Counted from the stretch's first letter, positions 10,889 through 23,150 are shown. The stretch: DNA of 64,000 nt from Kalaharituber pfeilii (GCA_015179045.1 WHUZ01000032.1:1-64000), one strand, 5' to 3'. Translations and numbers: made by a program. The notes: generated by a model from the sequence alone, not told the origin.

Positions 10889-11544
10889 GGGTGCCTTCCC
10901 CTAAGGATTTATGTGAAATTCAAACCAAATTTTACCAGGGTACATTTCCACCGCAAGCAGGGGGTAGTTCCTCTAAGCACTTGGACGTGAGTAAATAATA
11001 AATCTAGAAAACATTTTATTATGCAGACATTTACACCTTAAATGCAGAAATTATAAGCCAGTAAACAAGCTGGTAATCTGCTACAAAAGACAGCATGAAC
11101 TCTCAAGCTGCAAGAGAGAGCACTAGGTCTTAAGAAACAGCGGTCAAGTTCTGCCAGCACTAGATAGCAGTCAGGTATCAATGTATCTAAAAAGCAAAAG
11201 AGTAGAGGAGGCAGAACTCTCGGAGTGAAAATTTTCCAAGAATGCATTACTGGATATTACATATGCAAGCAGGAATAGGTGCAAATGTGAATTTAAAAAT
11301 CCTCTATAGGGTATAGTTATTGTAGACAATGCTACTTCAGCAGTAGTGTAATCTAACTAACTGCTTTTGAAATTTATTGTTTATTTGTTTATTCAAGTGA
11401 GTATTTTGAAAAGGGGGGGGGGGTACCCCTCTTTCAAAAAATTGTTCCGAACGCTCTACCAAACAATAAAACAGGGATACGGACCCCGGTTTTATTTCAA
11501 AGCCAGGGTTTGAATTTCACATAAATCCTTAGGGGAAGGCACCC
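10889..11544. mobile_element. MITE family N, copy 1
   Basis: The terminal inverted repeats of about 38 bp begin GGGTGCCTTCCCCTAAGGAT and end in the exact complement. The flanking triplet ATT lies on both sides, a possible 3-bp target duplication. The interior (656 bp overall) has no convincing transposase. A second copy with the same internal sequence lies at 16477-17094. Confidence 0.8.
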
Positions 11545-11970
11545 ATTCTAAAAATTGGCTTAATGAATATATGAAAAATAAACATATATTCTACCCTACT
11601 CTGGCTTCAGTTTGAGCTCACTTGAGAGCTCTTTGCACTCACAGAAATTTTTTATTATAGTATCCAGAAAATGCACAATATCTCAGTTGTGTATAATTTC
11701 TTAATACAGGAATGTACAGTGCTATATCATAAATCCTGAACTTCAACAAACCATGTATTATAATATAGCACTGTAATACCATTGCCACTATTGCATGAGC
11801 AGGTGGAGTGTTGCAGCGAGTAGGTATCGCTTGGAGGCATCAGGGGGGTATTTCACAGAGTATAGACGTAACAATTATAGATGCTATAGATGTAGCTTTT
11901 TCGCACTTTTTCCCTCAGATTCAGAATCGAACTATCAATTTAGTCTAGAATTAATTCATCATCGCATATA

Positions 11971-13108
11971 CAGTCAGACCTTGCTATAATGAACCTCGCT
12001 ATAGTGAAAACCTTGCTATAATGAACATACCACGCTCTCGGATTTCCATCCCCATACAATTTGACCTTGCTATAATGAAATCACACCAAATAGTGTAATG
12101 AAAAAAAATCTAGAGGAAGTTAGTTTTATCTACATACAGAATGTTCTTGCTATAATGAAAAGACACTAATGAAATTCATAGGGACCCCCCTGCTCCTGCC
12201 TTGCCTCCTGCGTACCAGTAATTCCGAGCAGCCCAGCCAACAGCGCTAAGTGCCAGAGGTTGGTTTGAACCAGGTTGTGAGTGTCTGTTGCTTCCGGGTA
12301 TGTTGCTAGTATGACTTTAAGGCGAGAGAAAGCTGCTGAAAGGTAGAAGCAAGCTCTGAAAGTTCTAGTGGCTGACGAAAAGTAGTGTGGTCCAGAGAAG
12401 AAACCGGCAAACTTTCCATATAATACATGAGAGAATCAATAGACTGGATAGCCTCTGAGGTGCTAATGGGAGGGCGGGATAGAGACTCGGGTTCGGGATT
12501 TGATTCAGACTGGTGAAGGGTCTTCCACTTGTGCTTGTTGCATGTCTGCTATAAGTTCCGGAATACTAATAGCCTCTATAGAAATAGTGCTATCTGTTGC
12601 ATCCTTATCATGAAATAGATACTCATCTACCAAATCTTGAACCTGTCCGGAGTGACAACTATCCTGTATCAGACCATTGATGGTAACAAAGGTTCCAGTC
12701 TGTAGGTGTTCAATATATTGCTCATATGATTGCTTTGCTAACTCACTAGTATTCAAAGATGAATGAATACCCGCTTGCTGCCAGCAATTAATGAATACGA
12801 ATCTTAATCTACTACTGATTTACTTCTAATTTATATTCTTCTCCTACTACTACTACTCCTTACATTTCTATTTCTATTTCTATTCATCACGACTGCTACT
12901 ACCGGTATCTCATTTGAATTAATTGCTTAATGTAGCTATTTCTATTACTAGTAGATCGATACAGATGTTAACTGGTAGCGAAGTTCCCCTGGTCACTTAG
13001 CTGCCAAGACTACATGACTAATTTAGTACAATTTTCTATACTGAAAACCTTGCTATAGTGAAAACAAAGGGCCAAATTTTACGTTTTCATTATAGCAAGG
13101 TCTGACTG
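11971..13108. mobile_element. Pogo/Fot1-like element P1
   Basis: The TIRs read CAGTCAGACCTTGCTATAAT at the left and its complement ATTATAGCAAGGTCTGACTG at the right, flanked by TA on both sides (11969-11970, 13109-13110). Subterminal repeats CTTGCTATAATGAA occur several times near the left end, as is common in pogo/Tigger elements. A short minus-strand frame at 12505-12756 may be the tail of a decayed transposase. Confidence 0.85.
12505..12756 (-). pseudogene. Possible pogo transposase C-terminal remnant
   Basis: An 83-residue acidic open frame inside P1 ends with an ISIEAISIPELIADMQQAQ segment, which resembles the acidic tail common after the DDE domain in pogo/Tigger transposases. No DDE motif, CENP-B-like or helix-turn-helix domain is visible, so the assignment rests on position and composition. 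Confidence 0.35.
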
Positions 13109-13119
13109 TAGCAGAGATA

Positions 13120-14109
13120 CAGGTGACCCTGGCTATAATGAACCTCTTTTTAGTGAAAATCTGGCTATAGTGAAGGGATGGGCAAGCTTCTATGTCTACA
13201 CCGGTAAAAAACGTGCCCTCGCGATAGTGAAAACTGGTTATAGTGAAGAGTCTGACCTGTTTTCTTCACTATTAACAAGTTTTCACTATAGCGAGGGGTT
13301 ACATGCTGGCCTCAAGTAAGCAGGGGGGGAAAAAAGGTCAAATGCGGAAATTTTTAGTGTATGATATTCAGATCTCAAGTGCAAATTCAGTTCCTTACCA
13401 GACCGCCAGCATCACGTCTCCTCAATGCTGCTTTGGACGTCCAGCTTTAGAGAAATGGAAGATATGACGCTCACCAGAAAGCGGGACAGCGCCCAGGAGA
13501 AATGACTTTGGAAGACTTCTGCAAATTATTTCCTAATCCCTATGGCAAGCCAATGGCATTATCTTCGATGTCTATGAGATTGAAGCTGTCAGGTACACTA
13601 AAAGTTTTTTCTTTCTTTTTTGTATTGAGATATCTTGAACTAAATCACCACTCCGCTAAGTCTATTACATAAGGCAGTACTGAGGCCACGGTATTTCACT
13701 ATAGCAAGTAGACTTTACCTGTTGCTGAATTTATTAGTCCTGAAAAATCCTTTACTTTCACTATAGGGCTTCTTTTCACTATAGCCACGGCGCTTTAGCT
13801 GCGTGAGCAAACGATCTCGCCCATTCCTTCACTATTGCAAGGATTTCACTATAAGGAGTTTTTTTTTTTTTTTTTTTTATTATTATTTATTTATTTATTT
13901 CATTACTCGCATGCCGCCTGAAAGGCTATGGCGAGGGGTAAAATACACACTGAGAAAATGTCAAAAGAAAAGTACTCGTCTCCTCCCTGTCGGATGTTAA
14001 AGGAAAACATTACTCCGCCGCCCAGTCTAAAACCTCCGCCAGCCTGTCTCCTTCCCCTTTCGCCTTCGTAGGGTGCTATAAGGAGTTTCACTATAGCCGG
14101 GGTCAACTG
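13120..14109. mobile_element. Pogo/Fot1-like element P2
   Basis: The left end CAGGTGACCCTGGCTATAAT and right end CACTATAGCCGGGGTCAACTG are diverged inverted repeats, flanked by TA at 13118-13119 and 14110-14111. Many internal TTCACTATAGC-type repeats occur. It lies 11 bp from P1 (9 bp between the two flanking TA pairs) and carries a LINE insertion at 13862-14075. No transposase frame was found. Confidence 0.75.
13862..14075 (-). mobile_element. Short LINE (family A) insertion in P2
   Basis: The poly(T) start is followed by the complement of the family A stem-loop (CATTACTCGCATGCCGCCTG, then AGGCTATGGCGAG). The element is 214 bp, 5'-truncated in the 3' UTR. Flanks CTATAAGGAGTTT at 13849-13861 and 14076-14088 are a perfect 13-bp target duplication. 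Confidence 0.85.
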
Positions 14110-14785
14110 TACTCTGTGAGTTATTGAGTGCTGAATCTGGAAACTTGGTGCCAGGAAGAACCAAGGTGTTGACTCGTTACCCTTACTCAGCTCGTTACTA
14201 GTACGGGACTGGCATCGTGCGATGCGTAAAGGTGACCCCGCCACGTCTTTTGCTGTAACACTTCTATAGTCGAAACCCGGCAGGGATAGCCCAACAGGCC
14301 GATGAAATATTACTAGCTAAATACATGCGCCATAAAGTATTCCACTTCATTTCGGGTAGCCATACACAAATGCAGATATCCAGTCCTGCAATGAGTATTG
14401 CATCTTCGGCACCGGAGCAGGGCGTCCTCGGGTTCCATCTCGTAAAAAGCTGAGCACAGTAAGGGCTTTTTGGAGCACGGTCTAGGGCTCTTCTTTTTTT
14501 CTGGCCAGTAACAGGGGGTTCATTCCGAGTTTTATATTCTCGCCCACGCCGTGGGCTTGCAGCTCATCTGCACGCATACATACACATTCATTAATTATTA
14601 AGGGCTTCGAGACTAGATTTCACTCGATCTACCTCATGTTTTTCTATACCTATTGCTCGTATAGTCCACTTTTTATATATACATCTGTTCTCCTCCTTTG
14701 TTATATTGCTTCGTTGTTATTACCTACCACACGGGACTAGAAGGTCACAGAAATCTCCAGCAGTCTAATCCCAGAGCAAGCAAAC

Positions 14786-16064
14786 ATGGCCTCCCTTCGG
14801 CATCTTTTGGCAGTTATGCTTCTCGCGTTGACTTTGCATGTCTACGCTGCTTCACTTCCTCACAAGAGGAACGCATGCCCGTCAAAACCAAAGTGCAAGT
14901 CACCCTTGATCAGGAAAGAATGGTAAGAACTCACTCCCGGATCGCAATAACCGCATGTGTTTATTTACCTTTGATTACGGTACTGATATACAGGGCTTTC
15001 AGGCGGAGACTTTCCAAACAGGAAAAGAAGAGCTATATTGACGCAGTCAAGTGCCTTCAGAGGCTCCCGTCCAAGTCTGACTCGCTCTTGATCCCGGGAG
15101 CAAGAACTCGGTATGATGACTTCCATGCTGTGCACATCACACATAGCCATGGTCTCATTGAGGGTACTGGTGGTATTCACCTCGTGGTAAGCTTTCTCCA
15201 CTTAGATACACAGCTGACTGCAATCCATTCCCCTTGTTTCATCAACTTGACCTCTTGCTTACGAAGTTGGTTTTCAATAAGGGTCACTTTTTGCCATGGC
15301 ATCGGTACTTCATGATTGCCTACGAGAAGGCACTTCGCGAGGAGTGCGGATACAAGGGGGCACAGCCTTACTGGAACTGGACCTTGGACTCCGGCCCTGG
15401 CAAGGACGTCCGTGACTCTCCAGTATTCGACCCAATCACTGGATTTGGCGGAAATGGTAAGGTAGGACCATCTGCCCTAAATATTACCGCTTCACGCCCG
15501 TTTATCGAGGGTGGAACTGGCGGTGGGTGTGTTGTCGATGGTCCCTTCAAAGACATGAAGCTTAACGTTGGCCCGGGCCCAATTGTGACCTTGAATACCC
15601 GTTGCCTTTCTCGATCAATCAATCCTACACTCGCGAATAATTTCTTGAGTTATGATCAAAATATCAAGCCCTTGTGGAATGCGAAAAAGTACAAAGAGTT
15701 TGCTGTTCTTACTGAAGGGGATCAGAAGCTGGGGCAAGCTCCTATTATAACTTTCCACGGCGCTGGACACTATGTCGCTGGCGGAGAGGCGGAAGATTTC
15801 ATCTCGAGCAATGCAGAACCTTTGTTCTATCTTCATCACACTTTTGTCGATGCTCTTTGGCTCAAGTGGCAGAACATGGACAAGAGTGGAAAACGATTCA
15901 AGGAGATAGGTGGACCTATCCTCCCCTGGACAACCACTCCCGAAGTTACCCTTAATTTCCCGATTGACCTGGGCGCCTGCGGTGCAACAATCAACATTAG
16001 AGACGTTATGAATGTCCAAAAGGGAAACAGGGGCGGAATTGGTTGTTACGAGTATGAGTGGTAG
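14786..16064 (+). CDS. Secreted tyrosinase (copper monophenol monooxygenase)
   Basis: Tyrosinases oxidise monophenols and diphenols to quinones at a type-3 dicopper centre. Three exons (14786-14922, 14994-15186, 15282-16064; introns 71 and 95 nt) give 370 residues. Residues 1-21 form a signal peptide (MASLRHLLAVMLLALTLHVY) and a KR dibasic site follows at 27-28. CuA ligands are probably H93, H108 and H117, the last two with the family spacing H-x8-H inside the IHLVGHFLPWHRYF block. CuB ligands are probably H269, H273 and H296 (TFHGAGHYVAGG and LFYLHHTFVDALW). It ends at GCYEYEW soon after the catalytic core, so it lacks the long C-terminal shielding domain of classical fungal melanin tyrosinases and belongs to the short secreted group. 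It stands alone between pogo elements and a MITE. The reading frame is intact. Confidence 0.9.
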
Positions 16065-16476
16065 GGCTTGATTAAATTTTACAAGTATGCATGTTTAGGA
16101 TATGGTCGCTGTTTGGAGTATGAGCTTTGAATGGTAAAAAAAATTTTGCGACGTACTCTTTTGTAGTCACTGTTGATTTTCATGGACCCAAGGTTACCAG
16201 GTCACGCACATAGCCAGATGATTGATATGCAGGATTCGTGTCGTTGGGCACCCAACTTTTCATCTGCAGACAAGCGTGATACGAGTCGCGATAGTTACAC
16301 AAAAACTTGGTGAGCTTGTTATTGAGCATTCAGTTCCAACTTGGGACTCAACAGCACTTTTTGCAGATCTGAAATTGTCTTGTTTACGTATTGAGGGATT
16401 TTGATTGGTCTTTCAACAGCATTAGAATGCAAGAGTTACCGATTCAATTATGAGTCCCTTGATTTACTTCAATAGT

Positions 16477-17094
16477 GGGTGCCTTCCGCTAAGGATTTAT
16501 GTGAAATTCAAACCAAATTTTACCGGGGTACATTTCCACTGCAAGCAGGGGGTAGTTTCTCTGAACATTTGGATGTGAGTAAATAATAAATCTAGAAAAC
16601 TTTTTGTTATGCAGACATTTACAATTTTAATGCAAAAATTATGAGTCAGCGAACAAGCTGTCAATCTCACCACAAAAGACAACATGAGCTCTCAAGCATC
16701 AAGAGAGAGCAATAGGTAGCAGTCAGGTATCAAATGTATCTAAAAAGTGAAAGAGTAGAGGAGGCTGAACTCTCGGAGTTATAATTTTTCACTGGAGGAT
16801 AAGAATGCATTACTGGATTTTACATATGCAAGCAGGAATACCGTAGATGCAAATGTGAATTTAAAGATCCTCTATATGGTAATTATTATAAATATGCTAC
16901 TTCAGCAGTAGTGTACTCCAACTAACTACTTCTGTAATTTATTGTTTATTGTTTATTCAAGTGAGTACTTTGAAAGAGGGGTACCCCCCTCTTTCAAACA
17001 ATTGTTTCGAACGCTTTACCAAACAATAAAAGAGATACAAACCCCGGTTTTATTCCAAAGGAGGGGTTTGAATTTCACGTAAATCATGGCACCC
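16477..17094. mobile_element. MITE family N, copy 2
   Basis: Same orientation and internal sequence as the copy at 10889-11544. The left TIR starts GGGTGCCTTCCGCTAAGGAT; the right TIR is shortened and mutated (GTTTGAATTTCACGTAAATC, then ATGGCACCC). The flanking bases do not match (AGT / TGG), so the target duplication is lost or the end is eroded. It lies about 400 bp downstream of the tyrosinase gene. Confidence 0.75.
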
Positions 17095-17468
17095 TGGGTC
17101 ACAGTCTATAGATAGTTGACTTCGTAAATATTCCCTAGTTTGTCTCCCAATACCCAGCTTCAACATAAATCATGCCCTCGCCTCTTTTACAGAAAGGATG
17201 TGTTGGCACGTGATAATGTAAAAATTTGCGGCAACTTGACTTCCTCCGGCTGGACAGTTGTGATGCTGGAATAAACAGTTTGTGACGGACGGCGTTTTTT
17301 CAACGCATGATTTCAAGCAATTCCAGTGTAGATTTTTTTGCCCTAGATTCTCAGAACACGCTCCCAGATATCGCACTAGTAAGAAATGCGTCAAACAATG
17401 AGAAAAAAACGTGTCAAACCAACCACACGCCAAAAATTATTGCATATAGATTTACATAAATTGAACTA
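17095..17468. other. Gene-free spacer
   Basis: No coding region, repeat end or RNA gene recognised between the MITE and the next TIR element. Confidence 0.5.
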
Positions 17469-17779
17469 CTTGAATACCAGCATAAATACCGCAACACCAG
17501 GGGGTGCCGACAGGGGGGGTATGGGCTGAGGGAACAACGCCAGTTTTTGAATTGAATGTCCCGGAGGTCAATATATGAGTTACTGCGACTCCATTCATGT
17601 GTCCTCCATTAGCAGCAATTTCGGCAGCCATACGTGTAGGCATGCTTTCTAGAAGATAAAGAAAAGTATCTGCACTGAGCGAGTCCCACTCCCTCACTAC
17701 AGCTTCCTACAACACAGAGATCACTTCTCCAGCCCTGCCGACAACCCCTGGTGTTCCGGTATTTATGCTGGCATACAAG
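17469..17779. mobile_element. TIR element family M, copy 1
   Basis: 311 bp with about 45-bp inverted ends: CTTGAATACCAGCATAAATA at the left and the complement of CTTGTATGCCAGCATAAATA at the right, each continuing into ACACCAGGGG..GCCGACAGGG-like sequence. TA flanks both ends (17467-17468, 17780-17781), which fits Tc1/mariner or pogo targeting. It is non-coding. The second copy (26178-29839) carries a LINE. Confidence 0.8.
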
Positions 17780-18070
17780 TATGTTTTCTCTATTACTAGC
17801 TAGTAAATATGTATTCATGTATTCGGACAGGGGTACTAATGCACTTACTGACTAGTATACACTACTTGCTATGGATCTAGATGAGGAACTTCAAGTTGCT
17901 TTATTATTTGCCTCTTTAGTCTACAAAAGTAGCAATAACAATGAAAGCAGTTTACTTAGTTCAAGAATTGTAGATACTAGGAGAAGACTCTGAAGAGTAT
18001 TATTAGCAAAAGTGTGGATAGCTGTACATGTGCTGGTAATGTACATGCTGGCGAAATAGTAATGCAGATA

Positions 18071-19389
18071 CTAGCCGAAAAATAAGTATCCGGACAGGCG
18101 ACTAACGCATATTATGCGCTATGCAGTTTTTGGTAAAAACTAGCATATTTTGTATGGTTGGCTCCTTAGACCAGTCCAAATTTCATGATAGCGTCCAATT
18201 TTTATGTCAGAAGTATCCGGACAGCTGACATAATGAATTTGGGTCTTCGCCGCAATTCTGGAGACCCCTATCATACAGTAGCGGAATAAATACAAGAACA
18301 AGGTAATATATACAAGGATGGCAAGCAACAACAGTCCGGGTAAAGACTCAATTATCATACTAAGTAAGATACTAATATTCTTGTAGGTGCTAAAATAGCC
18401 CCCCTGGAAAAGAACAGCCATTGTTGGCCTACATTGAAGTATTCGCATACCAAATAGCCCAAGCAAAGTTTTTATCAATAAGAACAATATCTAGAATAAT
18501 GAAGATACTAAAATCAATTGCACTGACATCATTGAGAGTGGAGTTTTGAGAGCTTCACATATGCATCAGCTACAAATCTTGAAGTTGTAATAAATTGCAG
18601 AACAGAGTACTGCAACTGGAGGTAGGTCACTACGGGGTGTTTTCACTGCTATTGCAGTGCTCTTCTGTAGCCTGTTCCAGAGGCTTTTCGGGCAGGTTTT
18701 GCGGAGGCTGTTCCAGAGGCTGTTCCAGAGGCTGTTCCGGAGGCTGTTCCGGAGGCTGTTCTGAAGGCTATTCTAGATGCTGTTTGAGTAGCTGTTAACA
18801 TGCTACAAGCAGCTGTTCGAGCAGCTGTTTAAGAGGGTGTTCCGGAGGCTGTTCAGAGGCTCACCAGAGGCTGTTTCGGAGGTCGTACCGGAGGTCATAC
18901 CGGAGGTTGTTCCGGAGGCAACTTTCCAGGCCGTTTCGGAGGCTGTTTCGGGCGCTGTTTCGGAGGCTGTTTCGGAGGCTGTTTGAGTTCGAACAGCCTC
19001 CTAAACAGTATTTCAATGGTCTCTAAAAAAGCCCTGAAGAGCAGTCTTGAAATCTTAGGATCTATCAGAACAGTAGTCAGACTATCAGAATAGTAAGTTT
19101 TGATCATTATAATGCCTGAACCTGCACTTATCGTAGTTGCCTGCAGTGCCATTTTTATATTTCTAGTACAGAACTTACATCTATTTGCGCTGTCCTCATA
19201 CGTAGGCATAGGACTGTTGATACTGCAAGTCCCAAATTCGTTATGTCAGCTGTCCGGATACTTCTGACATAATAAAATCCACACTGAGTGTCATAGCCAA
19301 GCATACAAAAATATGCTAGTTTATACCGGATACTGCATAGCGCATAATATGCATTGATCCCCTGTCCGGATACTTAATTTTTCGGCTAG
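18071..19389. mobile_element. Fold-back TIR element family Q with internal 12-bp repeats
   Basis: The inverted ends are about 170 bp. The left end runs CTAGCCGAAAAATAAGTATC then CGGACAGG, and the right end is the complement. TA flanks both sides (18069-18070, 19390-19391). The next landmarks, GCATATTATGCGCTATGCAG and ATGTCAGAAGTATCCGGACA, are also mirrored. The centre is filled by a GGCTGTTCCGGA tandem array. No transposase was seen. A partial end of the same family lies at 40047-40250. Confidence 0.8.
18660..18990. repeat. 12-bp tandem repeat array in element Q
   Basis: About 25 imperfect copies of GGAGGCTGTTTC / GGAGGCTGTTCC. Because the unit is a multiple of three, frames stay open on both strands (PPKQ-type repeats on the minus strand), but there is no sign of a real gene. 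The same 12-bp pattern fills the centre of element Z at 25890-26095. Confidence 0.75.
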
Positions 19390-19391
19390 TA

Positions 19392-20210
19392 GTGGTGATG
19401 ATGTAGCCATCTTGATTAGAAATTGCTGACAAATATTTTGAGAGTTTAGAAGTTCGAGCGTGTGTGTTGTGTTGCGACGGGAATCGGGGTCAAGCCCAGA
19501 ATTTGGACTGGGAATCTGACAATGAGAATCCGGGCGACGGGAGGTCATCCAGGATTACTCGTATGCAGTGTAACTAACGAAATTCTTATACTAGGGGACC
19601 AGGAATCAGCCAAATCAGTACAGAACTACGTGATTGGTAAAAGTTCAGAAAGCTTTGTGTGGTTTGACCACTTCACCTTGATTTTCCCAACGAATTTTCA
19701 CCATTCCTTGATCGTGTGTAAGACACTAGATAATCTTGTGTTCTATGATTGGCTCAACAGCCACCCTACGGTAGGTGACGCTGTGTCTGTGCTTCCTCCA
19801 AAAACCACTTTTTTCAACCCTAATCTGATTTAGGGTGTCTTACGTGACCTAGAGTAGCTTGTTCCACGCGTATCAAAGATCTGTTAAGTCTCGCAGTTCA
19901 GACTGGATGAAGTAGCATGACCTCTCTCGGTGTTGCACCATTACATGATCACATCATTACAAAATCGCGCCATTACATGATGGTACGAAAGTCTTTGCAC
20001 GAACTTTCAAAGGAGTTAGATTGTCGTAATTCATTTCCTTCACATATCGTATCATTATACTAGCTAGTAAAATATGTATTCGGACACAGCGCATAATGTG
20101 CATTAGTACCCATACATATTTTACTGGTTAGTACAAAAATTTCAACATCCTCGAATTCAAGTGATTGCAATCCGTGGCAATCGCAGATGCACAGGTACAG
20201 AGGTTGCTTC
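19392..20210. other. Gene-poor stretch with a short palindrome
   Basis: A 123-residue open frame on the plus strand (19462-19833) matches nothing I know. At 20055-20135 lies a palindromic segment (ACTAGCTAGTAAAATATGTA against TACATATTTTACTGGTTAGT), with GCGCATAATGTGCATTAGTA between, resembling a minimal pair of family Q-type ends. Confidence 0.4.
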
Positions 20211-20223
20211 TTTCACCCAGCTT

Positions 20224-20342
20224 TCGGCCCACCCACAACACCAGGGAGAACAGTGGGCCTTACATGTATTTAGTCGTTTAGTTAGCAGTTTTCCTTTGAA
20301 ATAAACCCTCGCCATAGCCCGTAGGGCGGCACGCGAGTAATG

Positions 20343-20376
<34 letters not shown>
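20224..20376 (+). mobile_element. Short LINE (family A) copy with target duplication
   Basis: 153 bp: a LINE 3' UTR piece, the family A stem-loop (CTCGCCATAGCCC..GGGCGGCACGCGAG) and about 30 A. Flanks TTTCACCCAGCTT at 20211-20223 and 20377-20389 are a perfect 13-bp duplication. Confidence 0.85.
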
Positions 20377-20383
<7 letters not shown>

Positions 20384-20459
20384 CAGCTTCCTGTGTCTGG
20401 AAGATATTTCGTAGCGTATTCCTGAGTTACCTCTTAAAAGCTACTAAAGTCTGCTCTTT

Positions 20460-21855
20460 CTATTTCAACTCAGAATCCTGTACCCTTGGCTCATGTCCCC
20501 CTTCCTCTAGACTTCTTATACTTTGACGTTCTGGTACATGGATCCCGAGCTCCTGCCCAGCTTTGGCAAATATGCTTTCCTCACTATCGTTTGCCTGTTT
20601 GGAACTTTGCCTCGTGTTCCCGCGGCGAACTCCGGCTGAGACTGCACTTTTCGACAGGTTGGCCAAAGGATGCGAGCGGCTGGCGCTTTGGCCGCCAGAT
20701 CTGCAGTTCTTGTTGGATGAACTTGCCGTGAGCCCGGTGTGTTCCAGGAATCGTTTGAAAAGCGGCTTTAGTGCAGGCATGCAGGCACAGAAGATTGCTA
20801 CGTTGATTTCAGCAACTGACCAAATTGCTAAGTCGACAGTATCCCCTGTACAGGTTCTCTATTAGTATCTCCCGAGAAACTCTCCGATTCGGTCTCAAAA
20901 ACCTACATAAGAGGTCTCCGGCCTTTCCATAATTCACTGTATAGCGTAGTTTAACCAGACTGGAAACTGCAGCACTGTGGCGAGGCCGGTAAGCTGTCAT
21001 TCACTTGAAGGTATCGTCAGCATTCTTTGCAACTTACAATAAGCCAAGTGCCAAAACCATTGTAAGCACAGCCTTTTGCCGAGTTGGAATTTGTAAAGTC
21101 CAGATCATAGGTACGGGCAGAATGACGAGGAAGAAGTCTGTAAGTATGTTCACCGCTACATATGCCACAGCGTTAGTTCATGGTCCCTAGTTTTGGTCCA
21201 GACCATAAAACATCGTACCTGAGTACGTATAACTTAAACCTTGCAAGGTTGAGATTGAGAAACATGTTCCCTCAATCGCTCTGTTCCAGATTTTTCCCAT
21301 CGGAACACACTGGAAGGCGATAGTGAACTCGCAAGCAATTGTGTATATCGTCATAAAAATAGCCGTGCCATAACACAACCTGTTGTAGATTGGCGCGGGT
21401 GCAAGCCGCGCGAGGAAGAAACATATAGAAAGCTTGACAAAGAGGATGGAGACCAGATTGAGTAGTTGGGTTATGAGGTTTAACTTCAAACCTTTGATGA
21501 AATCTGCTGGTGGGATTGTAGTTGCATGGCGGCCAGCACCATACGAAACCATAGCAATTGACACTGCATTTAACGTAATTGAAGAAGCCTAGGGGGGCCT
21601 TCTGTTAGCAATACGAAGCTCTACAAGACGAACATGCCAAAGGTGTATTCAGTAACCTACAGTTGCTAAAACAATCATCCAGTCGTCCCACCCGAGCCAT
21701 CGCACTATCCTCATTCGCACCCAGAGTCGCATAGGGACCAGCAATCCAATAACAACAGTAGCTGCAACGCACACAGCAACAATTTGTCCACCGCGATTTT
21801 CGTAGTCCAGGGGTGGCATTGGTTCCTCCTCCTCCAGTAGGATTGTTTGCTTCAT
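20460..21855 (-). CDS. Seven-helix membrane protein, fungal rhodopsin-like/PTH11-related family
   Basis: Five exons on the minus strand (21855-21661, 21588-21219, 21155-21038, 20974-20907, 20845-20460) give 378 residues; introns are 61-72 nt. The protein has seven hydrophobic segments: VAVCVAATVVIGLLVPMRLW, the GWDDWMIVLAT segment, NLVSILFVKLSICFFLARL, a TIYTIACEFTIAFQC segment, VNILTDFFLVILPVPMIWTL, VLALGLFAAVSSLVKL, and AIWSVAEINVAIFCACMPAL. Family hallmarks are WDDW after the first loop, GRH, CQCxP-like (FQCVP), GTCFS, VNYGKAGDLLWDTVDLAIWS, and CMPALKPLFKRFL before a Ser-rich cytoplasmic tail of about 90 residues. These proteins sit in membranes and some act as receptors in plant-interacting fungi; the ligand here is unknown. 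An alternative start at the second methionine (MPPLDYENRG, M13) is possible. Confidence 0.85.
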
Positions 21856-23148
21856 AGTTTATGGCCGGTTCTAAGTTGCCCCTGTCTCCCAATGCCGGCC
21901 AGATAGGTTTTTAATTTGTGGTCGTATATCGTGAACGCGGCTGCCAATATCAATAGCCAATTCTGTGTGCGCTGCTATATCAACTATATTTAAAGCCCAA
22001 ATGATAGAAATGATTCAGCTCGGTGCCCGGGTATAGGTACTGGAAAATCAGCCTGCTTATAGACCGTTCCTGATACATATCTGCGGCCACTCGTGGTTGG
22101 TGGCAATTCCAAGTTCGCTGGGCCGCTAGATCAAACATGCATGTGGATTTTAGCAGGTCAGGGTGAAGTCTGTGATAAATTTCTCGCTTTGCAAAAAGCT
22201 TGACTAAGCCCGTCTCAAACTGGTCTCAGTTCTCAATGATTGATTGCGATATGCATAAACAAATACAACCTCATTGTGAAAGACTGCAATATGGAAATAT
22301 GACAGTCCCTGTTCCAATTGATCGGATAAACTGATGTAATAACATTTAGCTGGAGAATGTTGCATTGCAACCTGTACTGGTATGGGGCCAGCATCTGTGC
22401 ATTGCACGCAGCACCATGTCTTCATACATGTACTGCGATCGGCATATAACTAATAAGAACTCATTAATGTGAGACTTTCCTGCTTGTTTCTACGCCTCGT
22501 GTTTTGGTTCACAACCTAGAACCCTGGAGATGCTGTGACTGTGATTGACCGTGACCCGCAGCTTTGCCTCCAGCCAAGAGACAAGGTTTTTTATAACCTG
22601 AAAACAACACGGACATACTTGAAATACCCCTCTAGTTTATTTAAATAGTAGAGGGGTTGTGCATGAATCCTGGTATTTATGGGAAACTTAATAAGTAATC
22701 ATGCTGCAACCCCGGAAGTGCATGAGGTTTTGCAAGTTAGCCTGAAAACTCAGGAATTGACCACTGGTACACTACAACTGAGAAGGTGATTTTGATGCAG
22801 GTTGTGCAGTGTGAGGCAAAAGTCTTCCGGACTATGCAGTATAAGGAAAAGCGCTTTACCAAGCCTTGGAGTCACGAGACATGCATCCGAGAGGACCCCC
22901 CTTGAGAAAACACAACTCAACCAACAGTACTCCTTTTTAAATTCTGAGAAAGGATTTGGATTTTATGGTGCCCATTCATGAGTTCTATTATTTTTTTGCA
23001 ATTCATTAGTTCATGTATGGAGTTTATATTGATTTTTTGAACAGTACTGAAAAAAGAGGTGCAAGAAGCATCCCCTCGGATACACGTCTCGCTTTTCCTC
23101 ATATTGCATAGTCCCGAAGACTTTTGCCTACGTACTGTAGTACACTAG
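21856..23148. other. Intergenic, no gene recognised
   Basis: Only short spurious frames occur. A small hairpin lies at 22625-22657 (ACCCCTCTA...TAGAGGGGT around an AT-rich loop). Nothing else stands out. Confidence 0.5.
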
Positions 23149-23150
23149 TA

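Noticed and set aside
18595..19209. Gly/Cys-rich (plus) and PPKQ-repeat (minus) frames
   Set aside because: By-products of a 12-bp tandem repeat whose period keeps any frame open.
19462..19833. Possible 123-residue gene
   Set aside because: No domain, no neighbouring exon signals, and it lies between mobile elements; the open frame alone is not enough.
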